From RCIO01 sp035555795 (GTDB lineage: Bacteria > Pseudomonadota > Alphaproteobacteria > Rhizobiales > Rhizobiaceae): 59,347 bases of DNA. Positions 1 to 8,451 of the stretch are shown here, piece by piece. Each line of letters opens with the position of its first letter. The first letter of the stretch is position 1. Where the stretch lies: positions 1 through 59,347 of the forward strand of contig DATMGE010000068.1 in the NCBI GenBank assembly GCA_035555795.1, given 5' to 3'. A model generated the notes under the pieces. The model ran no database searches, was not told the origin of the DNA, and was given only the letters and a program-made list of their open reading frames with translations. A program made the position numbers and the translations under genes.

Positions 1-1277
1 CGGGCGAAGAACAGGAACTGGTCGCCGGACGGCAATTCGCCAAAGCCGGTGGCCGTGACGCCCGGCGCCTGAAAGGCCGAATTGATGACCCATAGCGGGC
101 AGGCATTGCCATAGCGCGGCAACGGCAGGCGCGGAAGCGGCAGGCGCTTGGTGATGAAGCCCGATGCGTCGGAGCGCATGAATGCGAAGCGCACGCCCTC
201 GGCACCGGGGCGCCGGAGCGTCGCCATGCGATGCGCCGCCTGTTCGTAGGAAACGCCGAAGAGGCGGCACAGTGAATCGAGATCGTAGCGCCAGCGCTCG
301 GCAGCTTCGAGGAACTCCCCGTAAGGCATGAGCACGGCCGCCGCCGCATAAGCTTCCAGCGCAGCCACCGCCAGGCTGCGTGACTCCGCGGATGCAAGTG
401 CGGGATGGCCTTCGACGAGCTTCCTCACCGCTTCGGCGACTGCAGGCCGCATGGCTTGCCTGACCAGCGCAAAGCCCCGCGCCGCCGCCGCGATGGGGAC
501 GGGCGGCTCGGGCGGGAGCCTATCCTCGGCCGAGAGCCAACGCCGCGCCGCATCGGCGGCGCCCTCCTCCGGAAGGCGGCGGGCAAGGAAGTCGCCGGCC
601 AGCGCCTCCAGTTCCGGAAAGTGATTGCCGGTCGCCGACAGGAATGCATCGACATGTTCCGCCGGCGTGGCGGAGCGGACACGGATGCGGTCGCTGTCGA
701 AATATTCGAGCAATGACTGCGCCGTTCCCGAAAGATTCTGGGAGTCGGCTGCGACGATGGCGAGAAAGCGGTGGCGATCCGCAGGGTCCAGTTCGCTTTC
801 CGTGTCGAGGATTTCCGATGCCGACCGGATCGAGGCGGCATGGGTCAGCATGCGATGCACGCTGTCGCCCAGGAACGGATCCCGGTTCAGGCGGTCGGCC
901 AGAGCGATTACCGCCTCCCGCTGGTCGTGCCAGGCGCGGTGCAGTGCGAGGACGAGTTGGGCCCAGCCTGGATTTCTCCCGACCAGTTCCGCGGCCGGGC
1001 CGGGATAGCCGGCCTCACCCCCAAGCGCGGGATCGGCGGCGATCTCCTCCAGATTTGCGACGACACGCTCTTCCGCCTCGCCATCGAGCGCAGCGCGGGC
1101 GACGCCCAGGCCCGCGGCAATGCGGTCGACGAGTACGCCGCCGACCGCGCGTTTGTTGAGCTCGATCAGGTTGAGATAGGAGGGCGAGATTCCAGCCCGC
1201 CTGGCCAGTTCGCCCTGGGTCAGGCCTGCCTGCCTGCGCAGGGTCCTTATCTTCAGTCCAGTCAGGTCCTGGCTCAT
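1..1277 (-). CDS. XRE-family short-chain fatty acyl-CoA regulator (ScfR/PccR type), C-terminus cut by window edge
   Basis: The reading frame opens with ATG at 1277 (MSQDLTGLKIRTLRRQAGLT) and stays open to base 1, giving about 425 codons without a stop. Residues 5-60 form an XRE helix-turn-helix. The middle has the IrrE/ImmA-like and ScfR-type layout, and residues near 395-425 belong to the C-terminal domain of the COG3800 family. Members of this family (RamB, PccR, ScfR) sense acyl-CoA and control short-chain carbon metabolism. It is divergent from the ABC importer at 1471, with a 13-bp inverted repeat between them, so control of itself and the importer is a reasonable inference. The family call is firm; the ligand is unknown. 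Confidence 0.88.
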   Translation of the reverse strand, partial: MSQDLTGLKIRTLRRQAGLTQGELARRAGISPSYLNLIELNKRAVGGVLVDRIAAGLGVARAALDGEAEERVVANLEEIAADPALGGEAGYPGPAAELVGRNPGWAQLVLALHRAWHDQREAVIALADRLNRDPFLGDSVHRMLTHAASIRSASEILDTESELDPADRHRFLAIVAADSQNLSGTAQSLLEYFDSDRIRVRSATPAEHVDAFLSATGNHFPELEALAGDFLARRLPEEGAADAARRWLSAEDRLPPEPPVPIAAAARGFALVRQAMRPAVAEAVRKLVEGHPALASAESRSLAVAALEAYAAAAVLMPYGEFLEAAERWRYDLDSLCRLFGVSYEQAAHRMATLRRPGAEGVRFAFMRSDASGFITKRLPLPRLPLPRYGNACPLWVINSAFQAPGVTATGFGELPSGDQFLFFA

Positions 1278-1301
1278 GCCGAAGCCTCGTCCAGCATTCT
1301 G

Positions 1302-1354
1302 TTTTGTAAATTTACGACAACAATCGCATTCTTCAAATACATAAATTTACAAAA
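1302..1354. promoter_or_regulatory. Inverted-repeat operator between the ScfR-like regulator and the ABC importer
   Basis: TTTTGTAAATTTA at 1302-1314 is repeated exactly in inverted orientation at 1342-1354, with 27 bp between. The left arm contains the perfect palindrome GTAAATTTAC (1306-1315). The site lies 25 bp upstream of the regulator start, in the shared intergenic region. Paired AT-rich palindromes are typical of ScfR/RamB-type operators; the assignment to this regulator is inferred from position. Confidence 0.6.
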
Positions 1355-1470
1355 TATCCTATTTAAACCAATGGCTTATTGAAATAATGACAGAACGGTG
1401 AACAATAAGGCCGGCATATGTTTCGCTGCGCCGGTGTGGGAGCCGCGCGGCATCCACGGGAGGAATCAAC

Positions 1471-2817
1471 ATGAAATTCCAATCCATGAACCGCCGTCTG
1501 TTCCTGAAGAGCGGCGCAATCGCCGGTGTCGGCCTCGCCGCGCCGATGCATTTCATCCGCAACGCCTATGCCGACGACATGTCCTGCAACGTGCCGACCG
1601 GCGACACCGTCACCTTCGGCTGGAACGTACCACTGACGGGCGCCTATGCCGATGAAGGCAAGGACGAGCTGAAAGCCTTCCAGCTCGCCGTCAAGCATCT
1701 GAACGGCGAGGGTGACGGCGGCCTGATCTCGGTGCTGAAGCCGACCGCGCTCAAGGGCAACGGCATCCTCGGCAAGAAGGTCGCCTATGTGCATGGCGAT
1801 TCGCAGACCAAGTCGGATGCCGCGCGCGACGGCGCCAAGCGCATGGTCGAGCGCGACGGTGCGATCATGATTTCCGGCGGCTCGTCCTCGGGCGTCGCCG
1901 TAGCGGTGCAGGGCCTGTGCCAGGAACTCGGCATCATCTTCATGGCCGGACTGACCCATTCCAACGACACCACAGGGAAGGACAAGAAGCGCTACGGCTT
2001 CCGCCATTTCTTCAATGCCTACCAGTCGGGCGTGGCGCTGGCGCCGGTGATCGGCGAGGCCTACGGCAAGGACCGCCGCGCCTATCACCTGACCGCCGAC
2101 TATACCTGGGGCTGGACGCAGGAAGAATCGATCAAGAACGCCACGGAGGCGCTCGGCTGGGAAACCGTCAAGGCCGTCCGCACGCCGCTCGGCGCCACCG
2201 ATTTCTCGCAATATATCACGCCGGTGCTGAATTCCGGGGCCGACGTGCTGGTGCTCAACCACTACGGCAAGGACATGGTCAACTCGCTGACCCAGGCCGT
2301 CCAGTTCGGCCTGCGCGAGAAGCAGGTCAACGGCAAGAATTTCGAGATCGTCGTGCCGCTGTTCTCCGAACTGATGGCGCAGGGCGCCGGCGAGGCAGTG
2401 AAGGGCATCTACGGCACCAGCAACTGGGACTGGAAGCTCGACGACGACGCCACGAAGGCCTTCACCAAGTCCTTCGGCACCGAATATGGCACGCCGCCGT
2501 CGCAGGCCGCGCATACCTGCTACGTGCAGGCGCTGCTCTATGCCGATGCCTGCGAGCGCGCGGGAACCTTCTACGCACCTGCGGTCATCGAGGCGCTGGA
2601 GGGCTTCGAGTTCGACGGCATGGGCAATGGCAAGACGCTGTACCGCGCCGAGGACCATCAGTGCATGAAGTCCTGCCTCGTCGTGCAGGGCAAGGAAGAT
2701 CCGAAGGACAAGTTCGACCTGATGCAGGTGGTGAAGGTCGTGCCGCGTGAGGAGACGACCTACGACGCGGCGATGTTCGGCGGCGAACTCGGCCCCTCGG
2801 ATCCGAAGCAGTGCTGA
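1471..2817 (+). CDS. ABC transporter substrate-binding protein (Leu/Ile/Val-, amide/urea-type), Tat-exported
   Basis: This is a 448-residue periplasmic binding protein of the Peripla_BP_6 type. The N-terminus carries a twin-arginine signal (MNRRLFLKSG around residues 6-15) followed by a hydrophobic stretch and an Ala-type cleavage site near residue 34. The mature part shows family landmarks: a GWNVPLTGAYAD strand, the D-A-A-R-x-G-A-K-R helix and the SGGSSSGVA loop. A Shine-Dalgarno GGAGG lies 8 nt before the ATG. It is the first gene of a five-gene importer and is separated from the permease by a GC-rich hairpin, which usually lets the binding protein be made in excess. The substrate cannot be read from sequence; an amino acid, amide or short carboxylate is plausible. 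Confidence 0.88.
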   Translation: MKFQSMNRRLFLKSGAIAGVGLAAPMHFIRNAYADDMSCNVPTGDTVTFGWNVPLTGAYADEGKDELKAFQLAVKHLNGEGDGGLISVLKPTALKGNGILGKKVAYVHGDSQTKSDAARDGAKRMVERDGAIMISGGSSSGVAVAVQGLCQELGIIFMAGLTHSNDTTGKDKKRYGFRHFFNAYQSGVALAPVIGEAYGKDRRAYHLTADYTWGWTQEESIKNATEALGWETVKAVRTPLGATDFSQYITPVLNSGADVLVLNHYGKDMVNSLTQAVQFGLREKQVNGKNFEIVVPLFSELMAQGAGEAVKGIYGTSNWDWKLDDDATKAFTKSFGTEYGTPPSQAAHTCYVQALLYADACERAGTFYAPAVIEALEGFEFDGMGNGKTLYRAEDHQCMKSCLVVQGKEDPKDKFDLMQVVKVVPREETTYDAAMFGGELGPSDPKQC

Positions 2818-2830
2818 TTTGAAAAACGAA

Positions 2831-2857
2831 GGCCGGCCGCCAGCACGGCGGCCGGCC
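2831..2857 (+). terminator. GC-rich hairpin between the binding-protein and permease genes (attenuator)
   Basis: A perfect 11-bp stem (GGCCGGCCGCC / GGCGGCCGGCC) with a 5-nt loop lies 13 nt after the binding-protein stop and before livH. It is followed only by CGTTT, so it probably acts as a partial terminator or 3' mRNA stabiliser rather than a full stop. Confidence 0.6.
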
Positions 2858-2894
2858 CGTTTCAGCCACGCAACTGGCCAATGGCGGACGGACG

Positions 2895-3920
2895 ATGGAT
2901 GCGATCCTGCTTCAGATAATGAACGGCCTCGACAAGGGCGGCGCCTATGCGCTGATCGCGCTCGGCCTCACTCTGGTCTTCGGAACGCTCGGCGTGGTGA
3001 ACTTCGCCCATGGCGCGCTGTTCATGCTGGGCGCGTTCTGCGCCGTCACGTTCAACAAGCTGCTCAATCTGGAAAGCGTCGTCATCGATCCCAGCAGGAC
3101 GACGGCCTGGGGCAGCCCGCTTGAAGTCCGCACGCCCTATGTCGAAGCCTGGCTCGGCGATTTCGGCGCCTTTCTCAACGACTATTCGGTGCCGGCCTCC
3201 ATCGTGCTCGCGGTTCCGGTGATGCTCCTTCTCGGCATATTGATGGAGCGCGGCCTCATCCGCCATTTCTACAAGCGCCCCCATGCCGACCAGATTCTGG
3301 TGACCTTCGGCCTTGCGATCGTCCTGCAGGAGATCATCAAGCATTTCTTCGGCGCCAATCCGATCCCGCAAGCCGCGCCCGACGCGCTCGGCGGCACGGT
3401 CTATGTCGGCCAGCTCCTCGGCATGGGCCAGACGCTGGCCTATCCGCTGTGGCGGATCGTTTACCTGCTTTTCTCGCTGGGCATTATCGCAGCGGTGTTC
3501 GCGTTCCTGCAATTCACCACCTACGGCATGGTGGTGCGCGCCGGCATGCATGACCGCCAGACGGTCGGCTTCCTCGGCATCGACATCGAGCGCCGCTTCA
3601 CCGTGGTGTTCGGGCTGGCGGCGGTTGTCGCAGGCATTGCCGGCGTCATGTACACGCCGATCATGCCACCGGACTATCATATGGGCATGGAATTCCTGGT
3701 GTTGTCCTTCGTAGTGGTGGTCGTCGGCGGAATGGGTTCCCTCGGCGGCGCGGTGGCTGCCGGCTTCCTGCTCGGCATCCTGCAATCCTTCGCCTCGATG
3801 AACGAGGTGAAGACGATCGTCCCCGGCATCGACCACATCATCATCTACCTCGTCGCAGTGGTCATCCTGCTGACAATGCCACGCGGGCTCATGGGCCGCA
3901 GAGGCGTGATGGAGGACTGA
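2895..3920 (+). CDS. livH: Branched-chain-type ABC transporter permease LivH
   Basis: A 341-residue inner-membrane permease of the LivH family. The N-terminal segment GGAYALIALGLTLVFGTLG followed by VNFAHGALFMLGA is the diagnostic start of this family, and multiple hydrophobic helices follow. The EAA-like region GGMGSLGGAVAAGFLLGILQ near residues 275-295 contacts the ATPases. It is slightly longer than typical LivH (about 300 residues) because of an insert around residues 60-90. It pairs with LivM, which starts 4 bp downstream; assembly with LivG/LivF is expected. Confidence 0.93.
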   Translation: MDAILLQIMNGLDKGGAYALIALGLTLVFGTLGVVNFAHGALFMLGAFCAVTFNKLLNLESVVIDPSRTTAWGSPLEVRTPYVEAWLGDFGAFLNDYSVPASIVLAVPVMLLLGILMERGLIRHFYKRPHADQILVTFGLAIVLQEIIKHFFGANPIPQAAPDALGGTVYVGQLLGMGQTLAYPLWRIVYLLFSLGIIAAVFAFLQFTTYGMVVRAGMHDRQTVGFLGIDIERRFTVVFGLAAVVAGIAGVMYTPIMPPDYHMGMEFLVLSFVVVVVGGMGSLGGAVAAGFLLGILQSFASMNEVKTIVPGIDHIIIYLVAVVILLTMPRGLMGRRGVMED

Positions 3921-3924
3921 GCAC

Positions 3925-5076
3925 GTGTTCAACGGCATCTCGCGCAATGACTGGCTGCTGCTCGTCGGCTTCGCCGCCATCGTCCTTCTGCTGCCGATCC
4001 TCCTCGAGCCGATCGGGGCGGCCTATCCGGCGCTGATGCAGAAATTCTGCATCTTCGGAATCTTCGCCATAGGCTTCAACATCCTGTTCGGCCTCACCGG
4101 CTATCTTTCCTTCGGCCATGCCGCATTTCTCGGCGTCGGCTCCTATGCCGCCGTGTGGTCCTTCAAGCTGTTCACCATGAATGCGATCCCCGCCATTGCG
4201 ATGGCGGTGGTGTTCGCTGCGGCCTTCGCCGTGCTCATCGGCTATGTCAGCCTCAGGCGGTCAGGCATCTACTTCTCGATCCTGACGCTCGCCTTCGCGC
4301 AGATGTGCTACAATCTCGCTTATTCGGTTCTGACGCCGCTGACCAATGGCGAAACCGGCCTGCAGCTGACGCTCAACGATCCTCGCATCATCGATTCGCT
4401 TTTCGTCGAGCCCGCGGCGGGGTTGCCGCGCGTCAACCTGTTCGGCCTTCCGGTCAGCGGCGGCGGCTATGCGGGTTTCTACCTTTGCGCGGTGGCGCTG
4501 ATCGTCTGCTTCTACATCTCGCTGCGCATCTTCCGCTCACCCTTCGGCCTCAAGCTGCGCGCCATCAAGTCGAACCAGAACCGCATGCGCTATACCGGCT
4601 TCAACACGCGGCCTTATCTTCTCGCCGCCTTCGTCATATCCGGCATGTTCGCCGGTCTCGCAGGCGGCCTGATGGCCGCTACCGATCCGCTGGTCGGCGC
4701 GGAACGGATGCAGTGGACGGCATCGGGCGAGGTCGTGCTCATGACGATCCTGGGCGGGGCAGGCACGCTGGTCGGGCCGGTGCTCGGCGCCGCCGTCATC
4801 AAATATTTCGAGAACATCTTCTCGGCTTTCGGCGATGCCACGCTGCACAATGTCTTCGCATTCCTGCCGGACGCCATCGAAGGTCCCGTCGTCTGGTTCC
4901 TGTCGCTGTTCGTCGGCGATGGCTGGAACCTCACTCTCGGCGTCGTCTTCATGCTCATCGTCGTCTTCCTGCCCGGCGGCATCATGGAGGGCCTGCGCCG
5001 CATCTGGGCTCTTTTCGGCCGGCGACCGGGAGATGGCAGGAAAATCCCCGCGGCCGAGCCGCAACCCGCGGAGTAG
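3925..5076 (+). CDS. livM: Branched-chain-type ABC transporter permease LivM
   Basis: A 383-residue second permease of the importer. The hallmark LTGYLSFGHAAFLGVGSYAA (residues about 54-73) and the C-terminal GGAGTLVGPVLGAAVIKYFE segment identify LivM. The start is GTG at 3925, preceded by GGAGGA 8 nt upstream, and it lies just after the livH stop. The tail (after residue 360) is Pro/Arg rich and cytoplasmic. It forms the heteromeric channel with LivH. Confidence 0.93.
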   Translation: MFNGISRNDWLLLVGFAAIVLLLPILLEPIGAAYPALMQKFCIFGIFAIGFNILFGLTGYLSFGHAAFLGVGSYAAVWSFKLFTMNAIPAIAMAVVFAAAFAVLIGYVSLRRSGIYFSILTLAFAQMCYNLAYSVLTPLTNGETGLQLTLNDPRIIDSLFVEPAAGLPRVNLFGLPVSGGGYAGFYLCAVALIVCFYISLRIFRSPFGLKLRAIKSNQNRMRYTGFNTRPYLLAAFVISGMFAGLAGGLMAATDPLVGAERMQWTASGEVVLMTILGGAGTLVGPVLGAAVIKYFENIFSAFGDATLHNVFAFLPDAIEGPVVWFLSLFVGDGWNLTLGVVFMLIVVFLPGGIMEGLRRIWALFGRRPGDGRKIPAAEPQPAE

Positions 5077-5082
5077 CGCGCC

Positions 5083-5847
5083 ATGTCCACGAGCAATGTC
5101 GTTCTTCACGTGGCCGACGTCCACAAGCGCTTCGGCGGCCTGCATGCGCTGTCCGACATCGACCTGCAGGTCATGGAAGGCACGACCCACGCCATCATCG
5201 GTCCCAACGGCGCCGGCAAATCGACCCTGCTCAATGTCTGCATCGGGCGCATCGCTCCCGACACCGGGGCGGTCGTCTTCCATGGCGAGGTGATTACCGG
5301 CAAGCGCCCGCATGAGATCAACCAGATGGGCGTCGTCAGGGTATTCCAGACACCGGAGATCTTCCCCGACCTCACACTGCTGCAGAACGTCATGGTGCCG
5401 GCCTTCGCCAGGCATGACGGTGCGTTCAGGCTGAACGCCATGCGGCCTGCGGCGGCGCGAACCGACATTATCGACGACGCCATGCATTGCCTGGAGGATG
5501 TCGGCCTGGCCGCCCGGAAAGATACGATCGCGGCCAATCTCTCGCGCGGCGACAAGCGGCGGCTGGAACTGGCCATGGGGCTGGTCCAGAGGCCGAAGCT
5601 CCTGCTGCTCGACGAGCCCACGGCCGGCATGTCCCGCCACGACACCAATTCGACCATCGACCTGCTGCGGAAATTCAAGGGGCGCGGCATGACGAAGGTC
5701 ATCATCGAACACGACATGCATGTCGTGTTCTCGCTGGCGGACCGCATCACCGTGCTGGCCCAGGGCCGGATCATCGCCGACGGTCCGCCAGACGAGGTCA
5801 GGGGCAATCCGAAGGTGCAGGAAGCCTATCTGGGAGGCGTGCATTGA
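5083..5847 (+). CDS. livG: ABC transporter ATP-binding protein LivG
   Basis: A 254-residue cytoplasmic ATPase. Walker A is GPNGAGKSTLLN (residues about 40-51), the signature motif is degenerate (NLSRGDKRRLELAMGL instead of LSGGQ), Walker B is LLLLDEPTAGM and the switch His lies in VIIEHDM. The VVRVFQTPEIFPDLT segment is typical of LivG. It follows livM by 6 bp, and its stop overlaps the start of livF by one base, indicating translational coupling. The altered signature motif (S-R-G-D) is common in LivG of urea/amide-type systems. Confidence 0.93.
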   Translation: MSTSNVVLHVADVHKRFGGLHALSDIDLQVMEGTTHAIIGPNGAGKSTLLNVCIGRIAPDTGAVVFHGEVITGKRPHEINQMGVVRVFQTPEIFPDLTLLQNVMVPAFARHDGAFRLNAMRPAAARTDIIDDAMHCLEDVGLAARKDTIAANLSRGDKRRLELAMGLVQRPKLLLLDEPTAGMSRHDTNSTIDLLRKFKGRGMTKVIIEHDMHVVFSLADRITVLAQGRIIADGPPDEVRGNPKVQEAYLGGVH

Positions 5848-6599
5848 TGAACGCGATGACCATGCCGGACACCACAGCCGTGACCGCAGCCGCGCAGCCC
5901 TTCTTCAGCGTTCGCGACATCCATGCCTATTATGGCGAGAGCTATATCGTTCAGGGTGTGAGCTTCGACGTGGCCGAAGGCGACGTGATTGCGCTCCTCG
6001 GCCGCAACGGCGCCGGCAAGACCTCGACGCTGCGTGCGCTGGCACGGGCCCGCGATCCCGAACTGAAGCGCGGCGAGATCTGGCTCAATGGCGAACCGAT
6101 CCACAGGCTCAAGGACTTCCAGGCGGCGCAAAAGGGAATCCAGCTGGTTCAGGAAGACCGGCGCATCATCCCTGGCCTGACCGTGGAAGAAAACCTCCAA
6201 CTGGCCCAGATCGCCGAGCCGAAGGGCTGGCCGATCGAGCAGATCTACGAGCATTTTCCTCGTCTTGCTGAACGGCGCAAGCAGGAGGGCGTGACACTTT
6301 CGGGAGGCGAACAGCAGATGCTCGCCGTGGCGCGCGCACTGGCGCGCGACATCAAGCTCCTGCTGCTCGACGAGCCCTATGAAGGGCTGGCGCCGGTCAT
6401 CGTGCAGGAAATCGAACGGATCGTCAGCGAGATCAAGAAGCTCGGCATCACCACGATCATCGTCGAACAGAATGCCGTGGCGGCATTGCAGCTGGCGGAC
6501 CGCGCGCTCATCCTCGACATGGGCCAGATCGCCTTCGATGGCACATCCGCAGCCGTCCTCGAAAACGCCGAACTGCGCAACCAGTATCTGGCGATATAG
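5847..6599 (+). CDS. livF: ABC transporter ATP-binding protein LivF
   Basis: A 250-residue ATPase and the last gene of the importer operon. The ATG at 5847 overlaps the livG stop. Walker A GRNGAGKTSTLRAL, signature LSGGEQQMLAVARAL, Walker B LLLLDEPYEGLAP and the switch IIVEQN motif are all intact. The N-terminus (YYGESYIVQGVSFDV) is LivF-like. The frame is open further upstream, but that part lies inside livG and is not used. It should energise LivHM together with LivG. Confidence 0.94.
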   Translation: MNAMTMPDTTAVTAAAQPFFSVRDIHAYYGESYIVQGVSFDVAEGDVIALLGRNGAGKTSTLRALARARDPELKRGEIWLNGEPIHRLKDFQAAQKGIQLVQEDRRIIPGLTVEENLQLAQIAEPKGWPIEQIYEHFPRLAERRKQEGVTLSGGEQQMLAVARALARDIKLLLLDEPYEGLAPVIVQEIERIVSEIKKLGITTIIVEQNAVAALQLADRALILDMGQIAFDGTSAAVLENAELRNQYLAI

Positions 6600-6695
6600 G
6601 GCCGCATACCGCTTCATAAACGGTCCGCCGTCTCCGGCGAGGCGGGCTCGATCGGCAGACTGCGATGCCCTTGCATATCTGTGGCGGCGAGATGG

Positions 6696-7082
6696 TCAGG
6701 CCCGACGCCGCTTTGCCTCCGTACGGGCGACGGCCTCCTGCACGCGAAACCGCGTGATGCGCGCGACTAGATCGAGCGGCAGCGGCCCTTCGAGCGGAAA
6801 CTGGACCGACCCCTTGGCGCCCTTGTAGCCGGCCAGTTCCTCCTTGAACGCCGCGATGCCCGAGGGTCCGGGATAGAAGCCTATATGATGCGTGAAGGAA
6901 GCGAAATGAACGAGGTTCTCTCCGAGCACAAAGGTCGGGATGCCGTAGCCGATCTTTTCCTCCGCATGGGGTGCTTCCGCCCTGATCGCCTCGCGCAGCG
7001 CACGGAGCTTGTCCCGGACAGAGCCGGGCTGGGCTTCGATATAGGCATCTATGGTCTGGATCGGAGATTTGCCGTCGACCAC
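6696..7082 (-). CDS. DUF1801 (YdhG-like) domain protein
   Basis: A small cytoplasmic protein of about 128 residues with a DUF1801/YdhG fold: an N-terminal IDAYIEAQP helix, a LRALREAIRAEAP segment, a KIGYGIPTF core, and the GFYPGPSGIAAF plus KGSVQFPLE motifs. The start is taken as GTG at 7082 because GGAGGA lies 7 nt upstream; an upstream in-frame GTG at 7097 has no such site. Family members have been linked loosely to iron delivery or small-ligand binding, but the function is not established. It is the last gene of a same-strand run of VOC/DUF1428 genes, so a shared stress or detoxification role is a guess. Confidence 0.75.
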   Translation of the reverse strand: MVDGKSPIQTIDAYIEAQPGSVRDKLRALREAIRAEAPHAEEKIGYGIPTFVLGENLVHFASFTHHIGFYPGPSGIAAFKEELAGYKGAKGSVQFPLEGPLPLDLVARITRFRVQEAVARTEAKRRRA

Positions 7083-7125
7083 GAAACATTCCTCCACCGT
7101 CCGATGTCGCGACAGGCAGCGCCCA

Positions 7126-7605
7126 TCAGCCGCGCCGCGCCGCCTCGATCACGGCAACATCGATCTTCTTCATGTGCATCATGGCCTCGAATGCGCGTTT
7201 TGCTTCATCGCCGCCGGCAGCCATCGCCTCGGTCAATACGCGCGGCGTGATCTGCCAGTTGATGCCCCATCGGTCCTTGCACCAGCCGCACGCGCTCTCC
7301 TGGCCGCCATTGCCGACGATGGCGTTCCAGTAGCGGTCGGTTTCCTCCTGATCGTCGGTGGCGATCTGGAACGAGAAGGCCTCGCTATGCTTGAAAGCCG
7401 GCCCGCCATTGAGGCCGATGCAGGGGATGCCGGCGACCGTGAAGTCGACCGTCAGCACATCGCCCGCCTTGCCGGACGGGAAATCGCCCGGAGCATGGTG
7501 GACCGCCTTCACCGCGCTGTCGGGAAAAATCTCGGCATAGAAGCGGGCGGCGGCCTCCGCGTCCTTGTCGTACCAGATGCAGATTGTGTTCTTGGCGATG
7601 TTCAT
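7126..7605 (-). CDS. VOC-family (PhnB/3-demethylubiquinone-methyltransferase-like) protein
   Basis: A 159-residue single-domain vicinal-oxygen-chelate protein of the PhnB-like 3-dmu-9_3-mt type. It begins ICIWYDKDAEAAARFYAEIF and carries CIGLNGGPAFKHSEAFSFQI, the usual signature, then DRYWNAIVGNGGQESACGWC. The ATG at 7605 is preceded by a purine-rich GAGAAGGGA. No enzymatic role can be assigned, since the family holds dioxygenases, glyoxalases and many uncharacterised binders. It sits 120 nt upstream of the DUF1801 gene in the same orientation. Confidence 0.85.
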   Translation of the reverse strand: MNIAKNTICIWYDKDAEAAARFYAEIFPDSAVKAVHHAPGDFPSGKAGDVLTVDFTVAGIPCIGLNGGPAFKHSEAFSFQIATDDQEETDRYWNAIVGNGGQESACGWCKDRWGINWQITPRVLTEAMAAGGDEAKRAFEAMMHMKKIDVAVIEAARRG

Positions 7606-7670
7606 TGCCTGTCCCTTCTCTCCTGATATCTGCCGACTATCGTGGATGAATCGCGGCCGAACGGCCGGCA

Positions 7671-8447
7671 TCAGCCGGTTCGCGGCCCCACGAGGCCGAA
7701 GCGCGCACCCTGGTCATCCTCGGCCACCACAGTGAAGACCTCACCCGGAATCTCATCCGGCCCCTGAAGGGCACGGCCATTGGCCCGGCCGAGGCGCTCG
7801 ACGGCCGCGTCGATATCGTCGACCGAGAAATAGACCTGCCAGCCGGGCTCTCCGTTCGGCACCTCGCCCATCACAGCGCCGATGCGTTCCGGTCCAGCAT
7901 GGATGAAGCTGTATTCGCCCAGCTCGCCCATCGGCATCCCGCCTTCCCGGCGCAGGCCGAGAAGCGCGCCGTAGAAGGCGATTGCCGACTCGGGATCGGG
8001 CGCGGTGAGTTCGTTCCAGACCGCATGGCCCTGCGGCGCGTTCCCGCCGTCTTGGAAAGCCTGGCTTTCCTCTTCGCTTGCGCCGCGCATCAGATAGAAG
8101 AGCGCGCCCTGCGGATCGCCCAGGAAGGCGAAGCGTCCGACCTCCGGAATATCCGTCGGCGGGACATGGACCGATGCCCCCGCCTGCCCGGCCTCCTGCA
8201 CACTGCGGTCTACATCCTCGACACCGAAATAGATCAGCCAGCGAAGCGGCATTTCCTCGCCTTCGGGCTGCTGCATCAGGCCGGCAACGGGCGTGCCGTT
8301 CGCGCTCGCAATGCGATAGTCCATCTGCGGTCCGCCAGGCATGCGCGCGCATGTCCAGCCAAGCACGGTGCCATAGAAGCGCTCGGTCGCATCGGCATCC
8401 GCTGTGATGCATTCGTACCAGATCGGAATTCCCTGCCGGTTCGTCAT
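7671..8447 (-). CDS. Two-domain VOC-family protein (glyoxalase-like)
   Basis: A 258-residue protein made of two tandem VOC domains. The first (residues about 5-120) begins IPIWYECITADADATERFYG; the second (about 135-255) begins AVWNELTAPDPESAIAFYGA. Each has the beta-alpha-beta-beta-beta motif pattern and ends in a GDPQGALFYLMR-like or DDQGARFGLVGP strand. Similar double-VOC proteins (COG3324) are common in Actinobacteria and Rhizobiales; their substrates are unknown. The ATG at 8447 overlaps the last bases before the upstream DUF1428 stop, so the two genes are probably co-translated. Confidence 0.85.
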   Translation of the reverse strand: MTNRQGIPIWYECITADADATERFYGTVLGWTCARMPGGPQMDYRIASANGTPVAGLMQQPEGEEMPLRWLIYFGVEDVDRSVQEAGQAGASVHVPPTDIPEVGRFAFLGDPQGALFYLMRGASEEESQAFQDGGNAPQGHAVWNELTAPDPESAIAFYGALLGLRREGGMPMGELGEYSFIHAGPERIGAVMGEVPNGEPGWQVYFSVDDIDAAVERLGRANGRALQGPDEIPGEVFTVVAEDDQGARFGLVGPRTG

Positions 8448-8451
8448 CACC

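Noticed and set aside
1363..2658. Long minus-strand frame across the binding-protein gene, and similar long antisense frames elsewhere (for example 2862-3980, 41728-44073, 47077-48336)
   Set aside because: They lie opposite well-identified genes, lack ribosome sites and have compositions typical of high-GC shadow frames.
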